Source of the DNA: Tyto alba
Taxonomy: Eukaryota; Chordata; Aves; Strigiformes; Tytonidae
Direction: 5' to 3'
Assembly (NCBI RefSeq): GCF_018691265.1
Contig: NW_024881272.1
Coordinates: 24,355,323-24,419,322 of the forward strand
DNA: 64,000 bases
Under the pieces are notes generated by a model. That model was given only the letters and a program-made list of their open reading frames with translations, did not search any database and was not told where the DNA came from. Position numbers and translations under genes: made by a program. Below, piece after piece: positions 21,851 through 34,640 of this stretch (the first letter of the stretch is position 1; the number at the start of each line of letters is the position of its first letter).

Positions 21851-24800
21851 TCACTTGTGTGTTCTTTTGAGCTGCTCCCCTTTGGGACAGCACCACAATC
21901 ACCCCCTGCCTTTGGGGCCGCTCTGGCCCTTCTGTGCTGATTGGAAGTGATAGCCAGGCTGCGTGTCATGTCAGGTGGGGACAGCGCGGCTCGGGGATGT
22001 GCTTTTGAGGCTGTGGCATTCCCTTCCCCTTCCTGCAGTCACCAGGGGCACCCTCGGCCTCCGTGGGCACCACACTGCCGCCGTTAATGACCACAGAATG
22101 ACAATGGCAGCGGGATTTGGTTTCAACACCTCTTTCTTCCAGTGGCTTTTTCACTCGTGGCACTAGAACTTAAAGGGCTGCTTCTTGGCAGAGCTACATG
22201 AGCCAAGGTAGGGGCTGTCTGCTGAGTCTCCCATGGAGCTGGAGCAGAGTGAGGTTGTGTTCCCAGCTCTGCACTAACATTTCAACAGCAGATCAGGTGC
22301 TTGTTCTGGCAAAATGGCCCCAAGATTTTATCAGTGCAAGACCTAAAACAAGTTGTCCTCATTTTATCACTATTACAGTGCATGGACTATAGGATGGCAG
22401 TAAAAAAGTTAAAAATACTAATGAGCTTGCCAGGCAGACCTGACTTAGCTTAATTGATTGGCCACTGGGAGTCCTACCAGAATAATTAAACTGCTCCTTC
22501 CCTATATTTCCCTGTTTGAAACCAGGATGAGGTAAGAGAAGGGTGTGTCATGTCCGATTCCAGCCTCCTCCTCTATATTGTGCTGGCCCCACAGAGCTAG
22601 TGATGCAAGGAAAGAGCATCCTAAACTTCTACAAAAGAGCCATACTGGGTGATACAGGTATTCACTAAACCAGACCTTCAGAAGTCTCTTGTGCAGTGAA
22701 GTACAAACCAGAAATAGCATGGCTTAACTCGGACTACTTCTGTAACAGGGCTGGATGATGTTGAAGGAGGAGGAGGGATAGCATTTTGGGGTTCAGGGAG
22801 GGGACAGAAATGGTGAAGACATGTTGGGAGTCATTGTTTTATTTAAAAGTGGAACACATTTGGGCACAATGAAATTAGCAATAACACTTCATGATGTTTG
22901 CTTCTGTATTGACTGGAAGTCAAGTGCTTTATCTTCTGGAGTGGATACTGACAGTATGGGTAAAATAATAGATTTAAGCAGACAAATTTGAAGGGAAACT
23001 TAAAAAACCCCACTAGGAATACTGAAGTACATGGAGAGGCAGGTGGGCTATGGAGCTGTCACTGTGGTATACCCAACACAGGAGAGGGTTGTGGAGCTTC
23101 AGTAAATAAAATTTAGACAAGCAATGAAAGTGGTGTGCATTTACTTGAGAGTCTCTATTGTTCAAAGTGCCAGGTATCAAAAACACTCTTGTTTTGGTCT
23201 CAGGGTGCTGTCTCTTATTCTAGGAATGTCACATTTGCAAAATCCTTTTCATGATGCTGGGAGTGGAGATTTATTTTGCAGGGAGTTTTCCCACAAATCT
23301 GTCTCATTCAGTGAGGAAAAGCAATGCCCAGGGAATAATTTGAAGCCTTCTTAATCCTGGAGTATCAGAGAGTGTAAGGGATCAGAATGCTCCCTAGTTC
23401 TGGATTGTGGGAAAGTATATCCTAACTTGGAGAGTCCTGAGTCCAGGGAAGCCAACAAGAAAGCCTTGAAAAAGGCCTTTCAGGTCTGTGTTGGTGTGTT
23501 CAGCTGAAACTTTATGATTCATTTGGTGATGTGCCTGCACTAAACTGATGCACTTTAGAAAACAGTTGACAGAAACTTTCCTTTACCCTGGTCCTTCTCT
23601 TCCTGGCATTCCAGCAGCTTTCTCTGACTTCTTGGCTGCAGGGAGCTGTTGATCGCACAGTATTCAGGCACGAAGGCTTTCAGAGCATGCTGCAGTGCTC
23701 ACAAAGTCAGTAATGATTTCTGAGTAATGCAGCTTTTTGGTGGTGTCATCTCTCATTATCACATGGACTTTCCTTGGGCTTTTCCTTGTCTCTCATTCAG
23801 AATTTTGACCTTCCTTATTAATTAAACAGTGACTTTCCTGCAGCCAGTGATTGAGTTATTTGGTAATACCTGCCTAAAGCCATCATAATAAAGGATAGAA
23901 GTTCTTTTTAATGCAAATGATTTGGTTCCAGATGTTTTGATCACATTAAATGATGGCTCAAATTAACCAGAGATTAGATTAAGCAACAGGCTACCTTGTC
24001 TGCTTCTTCTAATCATCATGATTCCTAACATGTTTGTTTCCTGCAGTGTGCCCTCAAGAAGGCAGTGTAGCCCCCAGTTTTCCTCTATGTGAAAATAGTG
24101 GAATAAAAATAACAGAGAGCCAGAAGCAATCTAGCATGGGTGCTGCATTTTTCACAGCAAAGATCTTTATTTTCTGTAAACATTGCCTGCTACCAAGATG
24201 CTGCTCTGGCTTGTTGGTGATGTTCTGGGAAGGAATTAGAGTGTACAGGAGACTTTGTGGTCCTGGAAGTGACACATAGCTTGTCCAAGGCTTTTTGGGT
24301 GCTACACCATCCTTCTATGATCTAAGCAAGTTTTTGTGTAGGGAATGGATGTGTTAGTGGATGGGTCTTGGACGTAGAAGGCAAAATCCAGAGCAGGATT
24401 CAGTGGCTTGATCACTCAACTTTGAAGACAATTTCAGGCTTCCAACAGAAAGTATTTAACCATTTGAATAACTTACCTGTGGATGTGCAGCAGATACTCC
24501 CTCTCGTAGTTACTAAATCATGAGTAGCTGCCTTTCTGAAATCAGGCAGTACTGGGCCACAGTTTGCAGATGTAATCTGGAAAGTGTTAAGTAACAGTCT
24601 CTGTGCTGTTTATGGAGGTCAGAATAGGGAGTTGCAATGGGATTTTCTGGTGTGAAATCGTACTGTTTCTGCCAAGGGTTTATTAATTGGAGCTGAGCAA
24701 ATAGGAAGAAGAATGGATCTACAAACTTGACATGTCTTCCTTATTTTTTTTGTTTTGTTTTGTTCTGTTTTTGTTTTCTTTCCCTGATTTCTCCATGCAG

Positions 24801-24922
24801 CTCGGATTGGAAAAATGAAACGGAGGAAGCAAGACGAAGGGCAGGTATGTCCCCTCTGCAGCCGACCTCTGTCAGGATCCGAGGAGGAGATGAGTAGGCA
24901 TGTGGAACAATGCCTTGCAAAG
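24801..24922 (+). CDS. RNF220: RNF220 coding exon, residues ~317-331 plus optional C2HC zinc finger
   Basis: The acceptor is CTCCATGCAG at 24791-24800. The first 44 nt complete the split Ala codon and encode RIGKMKRRKQDEGQ, a basic, possibly nuclear-localising segment. A donor GTATGT at 24845 ends the short form, which matches the 566-residue human protein as I recall it. Reading on, 26 more in-frame codons to a second donor, GTAGAG at 24923, encode VCPLCSRPLSGSEEEMSRHV followed by EQCLAK. This is a Cys-x2-Cys-x13-His-x3-Cys zinc-finger pattern, reminiscent of Rad18/UBZ4-type ubiquitin-binding fingers. Both donors end in phase 0, so both join the exon at 25946. Codon 24848-24850 is the first Cys and 24911-24913 the last. 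Confidence 0.9.
24845..24850 (+). other. RNF220: Alternative 5' splice site (short form)
   Basis: CAG|GTATGT is a good donor lying 78 nt before the distal AAG|GTAGAG donor. Using it removes the 26-residue zinc-finger cassette without shifting frame. The GTA TGT bases double as the Val and first Cys codons of the long form, so coding and splicing constraints overlap here. Confidence 0.7.
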
Positions 24923-25945
24923 GTAGAGGCGCAGCAGGATCGCCAGCTGCCTTTCCCTTCTCCCTTCTCCCAGCTTTGTCTGCAGTTGACCTAACATGGG
25001 GCAAAAACTAACAATCCTGAGCTTGCAGGCAATGCTAACTGTCTCCCTGAGATCTGTAGTCAATTCTCTTTGTCTTGGAAGATGGATTCTTCTGGAGTTG
25101 TTGCATTAGTAACTTTTTTATTTCATGCACCCTTTCGTTGTTATTGATGTCTAAGTTGTAGACTGTAAGGGTAGAGCTATTGAAGTTTATGGAGCCTTTT
25201 GTAGGACTTAATGCTTCTTGTGTAGCACAGCAGGAAGAGTTCTTTCTGATCTCTGCCTTTGACAACATTAGAATTATTTTTTTGTTGGGTTCTTTTTTAA
25301 CAGACTGGCATTTGTAAATGTTGCATGAGCATCTTATTCCAGGAAGTACATTTGAGCAGAACTGTTCTCTTGCTGTTCATCCCAAAGACAGCAAGGAAGG
25401 AGGAGGAACAAGCCCTAGGGGAGGGAGAGAGTTGTGTCATAGGACTTTCTGTGCTTGTTTCTCAGGAAAAGCCCACAATAGAGATAATAACAAATTCATT
25501 CTTGTTGCCTTAAGAGATGCATGGTTTAGAGAGAGGTGTCTCTCGATCAGCGTGCCCCAGAAATATGCTCTAGAGAACATTCCTGCTGGGGGTCAAGGGA
25601 ATCTGTGGTTTACATGATAGGGGATTTGTGCATGCAAGGCAGGGGAATGCATGTTGAAATGCACACCAGCACTGCTGTAGGAACCAGAGCTTAAACTTCC
25701 ATGTGTAAAGATAACAAACCTTGCAACTTGTTTTGATCTTAAGTTTGTAAAGTTCTTCCAGCACCCATTTACTTCTAGATGTAAATTGCTGGGAGTGGGG
25801 GTGGGAGTAGATGCTGCTGTCTGCTCTGTACTTATAGCTATCCTGGGAACAGTCTAGCTTTCCTTCTCCATCCCACCATGAGTTATTAACCCCAAAGATC
25901 TATTTCATGCATCTCAACGCTCTGCCCCTGCTTTACCCTGTGCAG
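24923..25945 (+). other. RNF220: RNF220 intron, 1.0 kb
   Basis: A short intron between the zinc-finger exon and the next middle-region exon, ending CCTGTGCAG. I see no repeat or further exon in it. Confidence 0.8.
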
Positions 25946-26078
25946 AGAGAAGGTTCATGCATGACTGAGGATGACTCTGTGGACATCGAGAATGAGAACG
26001 GCAACCGCTTTGAAGAGTACGAATGGTGTGGGCAGAAGAGGATACGGGCTACTACTCTCCTGGAGGGAGGATTTCGAG
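25946..26078 (+). CDS. RNF220: RNF220 coding exon, residues ~332-375 (middle domain)
   Basis: This 133-nt exon begins REGSCMTEDDSVDIENENGN and continues through an acidic stretch into FEEYEWCGQKRIRATTLLEG and GFR, ending on the first base of a Gly codon. The acceptor AG is at 25944-25945 and the donor GTGCGA at 26079. It is part of the RNF220-specific middle domain. The AGG ATA CGG codons at 26039-26047 correspond to human Arg363-Ile-Arg365. By my count back from the human C-terminus these are the arginines changed to Gln in a recessive leukodystrophy with ataxia and deafness; both are intact here. Confidence 0.95.
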
Positions 26079-29000
26079 GTGCGACAGTGTTTTGGGGGAC
26101 CTTATAAATTATTCTGCTGTGGAAGTTGATCATTGCCTATCTTTAAAGGGAGGGACCTGGAGATTTGCTGTTTACAAAGGGCAGAACCTTCAGCCTTTGC
26201 CAGAATGTAAAGTGATTTCAGCTTTCTGCCTCTCTTGAATGATGAGAGTCAAAATTTGTGCAAATCCTGAACAAAAGTGTGGTGTTATTTCTTGCTCAAG
26301 AAATGTGGCTGAAGAGGGAATGGGTAGAATGAGGAGATCATTTGGGGAAAATAGCTTCTTATATGTTACACATAGTAAGAAATACATGGAAATATGTGAA
26401 GAGAGGGAAATAGAAATGAAATTGTAAAAATTCCCAGCCTGGAGTGACGAAAGCTGGTGTATCAGCCTCTGGTGATATATTGAAGGTGACAGCTAAGTCG
26501 CTTTAGCACCTGCATAAAATATTAAAGGGCCAGTTGTGCATTTATCACTCCATCCCTTTTAAGGTTGATAAATGAGAATCCAGGAACCTGCTCTGCACCT
26601 CCAGCACTGCAAGCCCTTAGGGCTCCCAGACAAACACATTTTATTTTTTCTCCTTCTTTAGCTCCTTCCCCAGTGATGGGGAAATCAGTTACTGAGGAGA
26701 GAGTGAGTTATGGCAAAATTTGACCTCTCGTGAGCTTTATTGGTGAATGTAATTTTAGCTGGAAACCTGGCCCCTTTCTTACACTCAGCCCTTTGGCCTC
26801 GAAGAGGAGGATTTACTAAACTGTTCGTTGGCATGAACCTCTGGCACTAAGGAGAGTCTCGCAAGCAATCCACGTAGTGCATGCCTAATGAGAGGAGGAA
26901 TGCTGGCTCCCTTCGTTCAATAAAGAGGATGGGATGTGATCTCTTCCTATATCAGCTTGGATTTTAATTTAAAATTTCTCAAGGGGAAAGGCTACTACAT
27001 AAGGGAGTTGGACTTAAAAGCCAGTCATGTGTTCAGTGACAACCTAGCACTCCTGATCTGCTCTTACCTTCCTCTGAAATTAAATTGTAGCTGGGTTGTA
27101 GCAGAGCAGATGATCAGGAGCACAGAGGTAAAGGAGCAGCTTCTTTGGGTTTTAAAAGCTATCCAGTGAAGCTCACACTGTTGCTTCCTGTGTCTGTAGC
27201 ATTACCTACCTTTACATTTTTTGTGCCCGCATGGAGTATTGCATCTGTACACAATTCAGGTAGAGGTCTGAATAAGACCATGCAGGGCCTTGGACTATGT
27301 TTATGTGGTATGGTCACTACAGTCTGTAGCGGGGAAGCATGGGATGTCTGTGTGCCCCCATTGTTGTCACTGCTAGTGCTGATTAGAAAAAAGCTACTGA
27401 GTTCATTTCTGCATTTTTTTAATGCATGCATAGTTTCTTCCTTCACCCCCACCGAACACCTGGGCTTGTGTTTTCCTCAATCTTCTGCTTCCTTTGGTGT
27501 GAACATTGTGCTGTCTTCACCTGATTAACGTTCCCAGTTGGTTTTGAGTTAATTCACTGAAGTGTGATCTGAACCTTTCGTATTGCTTCAGTCATATGGA
27601 CACCCTCTTTCAAATGAGGCTTCAGATGGATAAAATGTGTGTAATTGATGTGATTAGACTGTGTAAATGCAAAATGCTTGCTCCTTGTTGTATTTTCTTT
27701 CTTAATTTAAGGAATTATCAAGTGCACTAGTTTGCATTAATAGATCAACTGCTTTCGTCCACCAGTAGGTAGATTCTAGCATCAGTCAGGGCTGTAACCT
27801 CTGCTAGATGGCTACACACGCGTGGGCAGGTATTTCTGTCTATTTCATACTTAGAAATAGCCGTCAGGAAATATGGGGTCTGTCTGTTCTTGTCTTTGAG
27901 ACCTTCATGATACCTTCAAGAGTGTCTAATTACGTGAACAGATCCAGCAAAGGACTGGAAGACTAGGAGGAGAGTAGAGCACAAATGGATGCAGTTCTGA
28001 AACCCTCCATAATTACCCCGATGGGAAGGCTTTGGATTAGACTCCCTCCCGATGTGGTGTTGGATGGAAGATGCCTGTAGGTCAGCTCGCGAGCACAGGA
28101 ACCTCTCTGTAGCATTTGTAGCGAGGAACATCTCTGCAGCTTTTGGTGGCAGAGCCACAGCTGAAGAAATTACTCTGCCTGAACAGCTGGCAGGTCCCTG
28201 GTGTGTGTGTTTCTCCCTGCTCTTCCTCTGGAGCACACCTCTGCTGGCAGCTGGGCTCAGCAGCTGCCATACTGCTCTAGAGAGGTGTCCTATTCCCTAA
28301 ACAGGGGAATGTTTTCCCACCAACTTTCTACCTGGTATTTTGGGATGGCCAGATAGTATCTGTAGGGTACCCATGTGCTTTGCGCGAGAAGTTTCTGTAA
28401 AATTGGGGAAGCTATAGCAAAGCAGGAATGATCTCCTGTAGCTGGCTGATTGTATTTCTTTTTAAGCAAGTTATGCTTTTTCATGCTCTCTTTTGTGGTT
28501 CTCATATTGTCTCTGGCTGCTGGCATTCAGAGGTCTCCGTCAGTCAGGACTGCTTTGTGCACTCTCAGGTACCTTAAGGTGACTGTCTTTTTCCTTTCTC
28601 TGCCAGTGTTAGCTCTTGCCTTATTTTAGGTACAGAATTCTTAATTTACAGCCCTGAAGCACAGCACAATGTTTTGGAGGTGATTTCCAACACTTAAAAC
28701 TGCTTTGTCTGAAGTTGGCAAGGCCCTCGTTAACCCCCGTCACCTGAGGCTTTATGTATGGCTCTGTTCCCTTTGCTGAGAAGTAGCAGCGATGTGGAAA
28801 TCGAAGGCCTTTTATAACACCAGACAGCCTTTGCCAGGCTACAGGGATGTCACCAGTGTCTAAAGAAATGACATGGGGAAATACATAAAACCAGAAGGGA
28901 AAATAGATGTCCGTGTGTCTCATTGATTTCTGTTTTAATGGTATATGGCTTTGAGGAGATGTCACAAATGGGCAAAAGGGGAACAGGACACTGGCCAGTG

Positions 29001-30349
29001 TGTATTGCATGAGTCGGTCAGACCATTGGGCAGCATTACAGAAGTGACTCAAACTTAACACAGGTCCTGGCTGCTTCTTTTCATCATTTTTGGTTAATGG
29101 ACAAAGTTCATATCACCTTCAAGGTGAGGAAAACTCTTTGCTAACTATATGAAAGATCCTGCTAGGCTCTCAAGTGAGGTAAGGTTGGTAGATATTTGCG
29201 TTTTTCTTCTTGAAAACAGAAAGGTCAGAGAAATGAACAGCCCTGCTCAGATTTTCTGGAAGGTGGTCTAATACTTCGGAGCAATCACAGGCTGAAACTC
29301 ACTTGTGTGGTTCCTAGGCTGATTCTTTCTTGCTTCCAAAGTATTTGCAGGGAAGACTTGCCCCTCTCACCTGACAGTCTGTCTTAAAAGGTGGAAATTG
29401 TCTTCTGTGTTGGTGTTACAGCTGCAAATTCCCAGTCAGGTCTAGTGCAGCAAAGCCAAAGCACACCTTCTTGCCTGCCATGGCTTGGCATATTTGAGGC
29501 AGTAGGTGGAAAGAACAGGAGATGTCAGCAAGTAGGAATGTGATGTAACCAAGAAGTGCAGGGATCTGTATGTTTTCTCTTGAGCTGTTGGGTTTGGTGA
29601 CAGTATTCAGTCGGGAAATACTTGGTACTTCTAGCTGTACTGCCTTCTTAAAGCATCATTTGATATCACTTAATTTGCTTACCCAAAACTGGAAGAATTC
29701 AGGGTGTAAATTAGCATTACTGGTAGTTATATAGCATTTGGGAACCGCTGTGTTTCAGCAGAGGTCCCCCTTGAAGTAGGGATTTGTAGGAGGAGAGTTC
29801 TTGCTTCTGTTTGGGATAGCTGCAGAAGACTATCCACATGAAATACCAAACGCTGTTTAAATCAAGCTCGTACTTCAGTGAAAAGCTATACATATATAAT
29901 AATCAATAATCCAACATTTCTCTATCTCAATACAGTGTCACAAGACTAAAATTTCTCTTCAAGTACTCACACATTCAGTAACCGTCTATCCCCACGTTTC
30001 TGGATCATCCTTCTCTGAAACTCTTTGTTGCAGGGGATTATTTCATGCCATCTTTGTCTAATGAGTTTCTATGTTTAGGAAGCCAACAAGTCTTCACAAG
30101 TGAAAGCATCAAGTGGCTTCCTCTCTGTTGCTTTTTTTTTTTTTTTTTTATAATGCTCAACATATTTGTAGCAATTCTTCTGTTCCTCTCCAGAATGGAT
30201 GCACGTTACCCTCAGTGTTTACACTATAAGGTTATCCCTTTAAAGAATTCCTGAGGGAAGTTCAAAAGGGTTTTTTTTCTTTGAAAGATTCAGTGTCTCT
30301 TTTTGTGTGTATGTCTCTTACTTGAAAGATGGGAAAGGGAGGGGGGGAG

Positions 30350-31000
30350 TGAAAAAAAAGTGCTTTATCTGAAAAGAATCACATCAGCTTCGCACTGATA
30401 GAAGCCGCTGTCATCTCTTAAACGGCTTAGCACAGTCAAAAGGCAAGAGGACTTAAAACAGTGTCTTACACAGGGATCGATGGGTGGAACACATAACTCG
30501 TAACTGCAAAAAAAAGAAGCACGGGGGGAGAGATAACGGTAATGATTGCATTGAGGGAAGCTTGAGGGAGGCTTGTTCTTTGTAACACAGCTTCAAAGGT
30601 GTCTGGATCGGTGCCTAAGCAAACTGTCCTGTGAAGTCGCTGCCTCTGTAGGTCTAGGGAAGGCGGGGGGGGATGCTTGCACCCTTCTGTTTCTTAGCAG
30701 ATGGGACAGAGATTAGTAAATGCCAGGTTAGCGGCTCCCTTCTGCTGCTTTGGATTTGAGGAGAGGATTTTGCCACTTGGCCTCTTACTGTCCATTGCGG
30801 GAAGGCAGCTTGTCCAGGACAGGGGAAGGAGGCGAGTGGCGGATGGGGTGGTTGGGGAGATCGGGTGGGGGGACGGGATGTCAGTTTATCGATCGCACCT
30901 CAGTCAGGAGAGCTGCAGGCGCAGCGCTCTGAGCACGAGCGGCAGCGTGCTTAATGTGATTGAAAGGCAGTTAAAATGGCGGTGACCTTTTCAGGGGGAA
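30350..31000. promoter_or_regulatory. Candidate regulatory block with moderate CpG content
   Basis: This unique-looking sequence is more CpG-containing than its surroundings. It includes a GATCGATGGG-type segment (about 30475), a GATAACGGTAATGATTGC segment (about 30532), a GC-rich patch (30770-30960), and AAAATGGCGGTGACCTTTT at 30972-30990, which combines a YY1-like core with a nuclear-receptor half-site. It could be an enhancer or weak promoter. No spliced first exon was identified. Confidence 0.3.
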
Positions 31001-32149
31001 TTAGATTGCCTGCCAAGAGTGGTTAGAGGGAGTGATAACGCCAGCTTGAGGAAGCTGTCCAGTCTGCTTCAAAGGGAGAGAGACAGAGACAGGGAAAGCA
31101 AGCTAGCTGCAGGTACCATTTAAAGCACAAACCACGTGGTCTGATAGAACAGAGATTGCTGTCCTCTTTAGATATGAAAGAATTGAAGAATTGTAGCTAA
31201 GTTCCTCCACCTGCCCTGTCCTCTTCTTCACTCCAGCTCCCCCACCAAAAATACTTCCTCTGGGCACAGTAGCAAGCTAGTCACCACTGCTCCTCTGGGT
31301 TTCTTTTCCTTCAGCAGATCAGTTGCATTAAAAATAGCACAGAAGAGAGAAAAACTTTGAAAACGTTAAAATGGTAAGCAGGGCATTTCAGGGAAGGATA
31401 CTTTCTGATAAAGATCAAGATGACAAGGATCTGTCTGATAAATTGCGATACTCTTGAAGAAGGAGAAACACACAGGGATTACTTAACTCTGAAGTTTCTC
31501 TTCTTTTCTCCATGCTGCCCTCCTCCCAAGCGAGCAAAGGGCTTGTATCTGTTCATTAATGTCTTATCAAGGGAAAAGAACAGCACGACTTAGCCTATGC
31601 GTAGGGGGACTCGGTAAAGCCTTACAAGCTGTAACAAACTACAGCTGTCCTTGGGTGCCCGTTTGCATTGCATCTCATGTCATGTACAATTTGGGCAGCT
31701 GCCTGAAAAGTGGGACTATATTAAAATGTCTAAAAGTTTATGGCAGATGGCTGCAGTCCCACTGTCAGCTTTATCTCTGCAGAATCAAGATGTGCTTCAG
31801 TTGGAGCAGCAAATGTTGTAGGCCGTCTTTCCTCCAGCATGGGTTAGTCGCCCAAGAAAATGCACTGGGGCAATAGCCATATGCTGCTCCAATTTGTTGT
31901 TCTTCCAAATACATGTGACATTAGAAGCATGCTCTCAAGTCTTGAGGTCCTGTCCTCAAAATCTGAGTAGATGCTTTTCAATTCTCTTGCCTCAGCAGCA
32001 GGTTTTTGTGAAGACAGTGGTTTTGCTTACGTCTGGTCACTGCCTAACTGAAAGCTCCAAATAGAGGAGGAAAACTCAGTTGTGCTTCTCAGTGCAATTT
32101 CATGAACATCAAACTCTACAGCAAAACCCCACAAAGTCTGTGTTTGATA

Positions 32150-32240
32150 TGTATGTGGAAACTGAAGCATAAAGAAGCATCTTCTCTAATGTTATAAAGA
32201 TAGTAGCAAAGCTGGCGATAGAGTTTAAAAGTCTTGCTCT
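32150..32240 (-). mobile_element. MIR-type SINE remnant, antisense
   Basis: The + strand reads GGAAACTGAAGCATAAAGAAG, then a diverged segment, then AGATAGTAGCAAAGCTGGCGA and TTTAAAAGTCTTGCTCTAGAA. This follows the reverse complement of MIR (GGAAACTGAGGCACAGAGA, then AGCTAGTAAGTGGCAGAGCTGG, then the AACCCAGGTCT region) in correct order. It is old and strongly diverged; the ends are approximate. Confidence 0.65.
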
Positions 32241-34259
32241 AGAATCTCACCTCGTAGCCAGCTGTGCTCTCTTTTTCAGATAAAATACAATGAGGCATGC
32301 AGGAAAGCTTCAGGAGGCAAGGAGACTTACATTTTTCCATCCCAGGAGGTTCAGGCTGCATTTAAGATCATACTAGTAAGAGGGTATAAACTGATCTACT
32401 CAAATTCAGCAAGGGAATTTGAGCTGAACAGTAAAAGTGTGACGACCCCTAAGAGACCGTGTGGGAAGCAGAAGATGTCACTGGCATATTTGGGCCTTTT
32501 GAAAGAATGGTCTAGTAATGAGAATCATCTTCCCTGTTTCTGTGTAGATGAGTCAGAATTCATTCATTTTACCCTGGCAGGCTAAAGTAAACTTCAACTT
32601 GGATGCAAGAGCAGTCTGTGGTAAGAGTATAGGGAATCTTTACCATAATTAAATTCTTAATCTTCCTCCCACTTAGCAAGAGCTCAGTTCAGTGCCTTTC
32701 TCTGTCACATTTCCAGTGTCAACGTTGCTTGTTGCTTGGTCTCTAAGGTGAATGCATCTATACATCAAAGCATCCTTCCCAGCCCCTCAGTCTTGGTATT
32801 TTAGCCTTCCTATATTGTGTTTGCTACCTTCTGCTGGTCATTTCTACCTGCTGTAAGCTTCCAAGTGGGTGACATGTATGAATTTCATGTTTCTCAAGTG
32901 CTTATTCTATGCTTTATCCCCGCTTTAGAGGGCTGCTGAGTCCCAGAGCGCTGGTGTGCTTTACCTCGGTGCTTGTGTAAAATGGTGGTAATCCTGGTAA
33001 TCCCTCCGTTGCTGAAGGATAGTACTTTGTACTGGTCTGAGGGAATAGCCCAACCACTCCTTAATGTTTGCACCTCTCTCCTTTGAGAGCAGGTACTTGT
33101 CCAGAAGGAAATACTTGACCTAAAAATGCTAATAGATCTGTTTATGTAGTGTTATATACAATAATCAGATGAGCTGTACCTGACTGTTTCTCTGTAGTTT
33201 GTGTCTGCATATAGAATTTGAGGCATTCTGTGGCTAATAAATATCTCTTCGGTATTGTACTGTATATTAATATCTGAAATTGGCTTTAGTGAGCAGGACA
33301 CCATGATGAGAATAGTATGTCATTTTAAAAGAAAAAAATTCAGAATTCCTACCTTGCATACAAAACCCAGCATGAACCACCATGTAATTGATGCTTGGTA
33401 TCATGTGTGTTTAAAGTTCATAAAATACTTCAAGAAACATTTTGGAACACAAAGTAATCAATGGAACTTGGCAAAGTCAAAATCACTTTAACTGGGAAAA
33501 AAAATAACATGGTGTTTATAGCTGTTAAAAGTCCTGATTGTTGATAGTACATTTTCGTTAACTTGAACACATGCGAAAATGTAAGAACCTAATTTTTATG
33601 TTCAAACTGCCAGAATGCATTAGCTGAAAGGAGCACAATCAGCTAAACCTTGCTGTTTGATTTATCTAATGCCAACAGCCACTCTAACCAGGAAAAGATT
33701 TTCTTTGGGAAGAAGGGGAATTCTCTCCATTTGACAGTATTATGTATTGTACGTGGGGGAGGAAAGGGGATGTCTGTCACCCAGCAACAGAAGAAGGAGG
33801 AGAAAAATTAATTAGAAAACAGCAAATGCAGTTGTAACACTGAAAATTGGCAGGGGGAGTAAGGGAGCAGGTAGAGCACCTGAAACTACTCAGTTTTTGG
33901 AAATTGACTGGCTTTGGAGTTGACATCATCCCTTTTAAACTTCAGTTTTCCTAGATCTCAGACACACAACGTAAGATCTTCCAGTCCCATCTGCTGCACT
34001 TGCTTAGCTGCTCTCTGCAATCCATTTTCCTAGTGGTCTGTCTGCTCTGGTTTTGAAAGTCCCAGGATTTAAAAATGTCATTTGAGAATTATTTTTTTTT
34101 TTTTTTCCCCAAGCGTCTGCATTTTGCTAGAACTGCAAGCTAACAGTGGACACTCAGGCCAAACTTCAGCCTTAAGCACACAATAGTTGATTGACGTGAT
34201 TTTAATAGCATTTTAGAATACAGTTGTTAAATCAGGGGCAGTGAGATTTTTTCTAAAGG

Positions 34260-34640
34260 AGAAAGGGAGCACGGGTCTCAATGGCTCTAAACAGCTCCTG
34301 TCTCTGCATGTTGCCTCTTACACTCGGCGGTGAAACGCATTATCGAGTAGTGCCCGGAAAGTGGCTAACTGCGTTTGACACACGCCAACTCCCTGCCTCC
34401 ACACTGGATAATTGCATTGTCAACTGTTCAGCAAAGTGGCAGGTGACACTGCAGCCGGATTGATTGTCCTAGTATGGAGGCTCCCAAGACTGTCAGCCAC
34501 CCAATCGATAGAGTTTACACAAGACACCGTGACTGCATCTGTAACTAATTTCAGTTTAAACCTCGCAAGATGCGGCTGTCCCTATTTCCTGGCCTCTCTT
34601 CTTCCTTGCTTGCATCTTCTCCCTGGATGAGGAAGTTGCT
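34260..34640. promoter_or_regulatory. Candidate conserved non-coding element
   Basis: Repeat-free sequence with retained CpGs in an otherwise AT-rich intron, and clustered homeodomain and Sox-like words (GGATAATTGCATTGTCAAC near 34404, GGATTGATTG near 34459, CAATCGATAG near 34502). Retained CpGs in unique intronic DNA can indicate selection. Not testable without alignment. Confidence 0.3.

Larger units (their letters stand above)
16852..24800 (+). other. RNF220: RNF220 intron, 7.9 kb
   Basis: The intron runs from a GTGAGT donor to a CTCCATGCAG acceptor. Its first 300 bp are the tail of the CpG island; the rest is AT-richer. It contains T runs at about 17267-17282 and 17471-17495, a CR1-like LINE tail near 18727-18786, and an AT-rich homeodomain-word block near 21790-21850. 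No other exon is recognisable; the longest frame inside it is under 90 codons. Confidence 0.8.

Noticed and set aside
28990..29045. Segment 'gtcggtcagaccattgggcag' resembling an ancient amniote LINE or SINE word
   Set aside because: Too short and isolated to support a repeat call.
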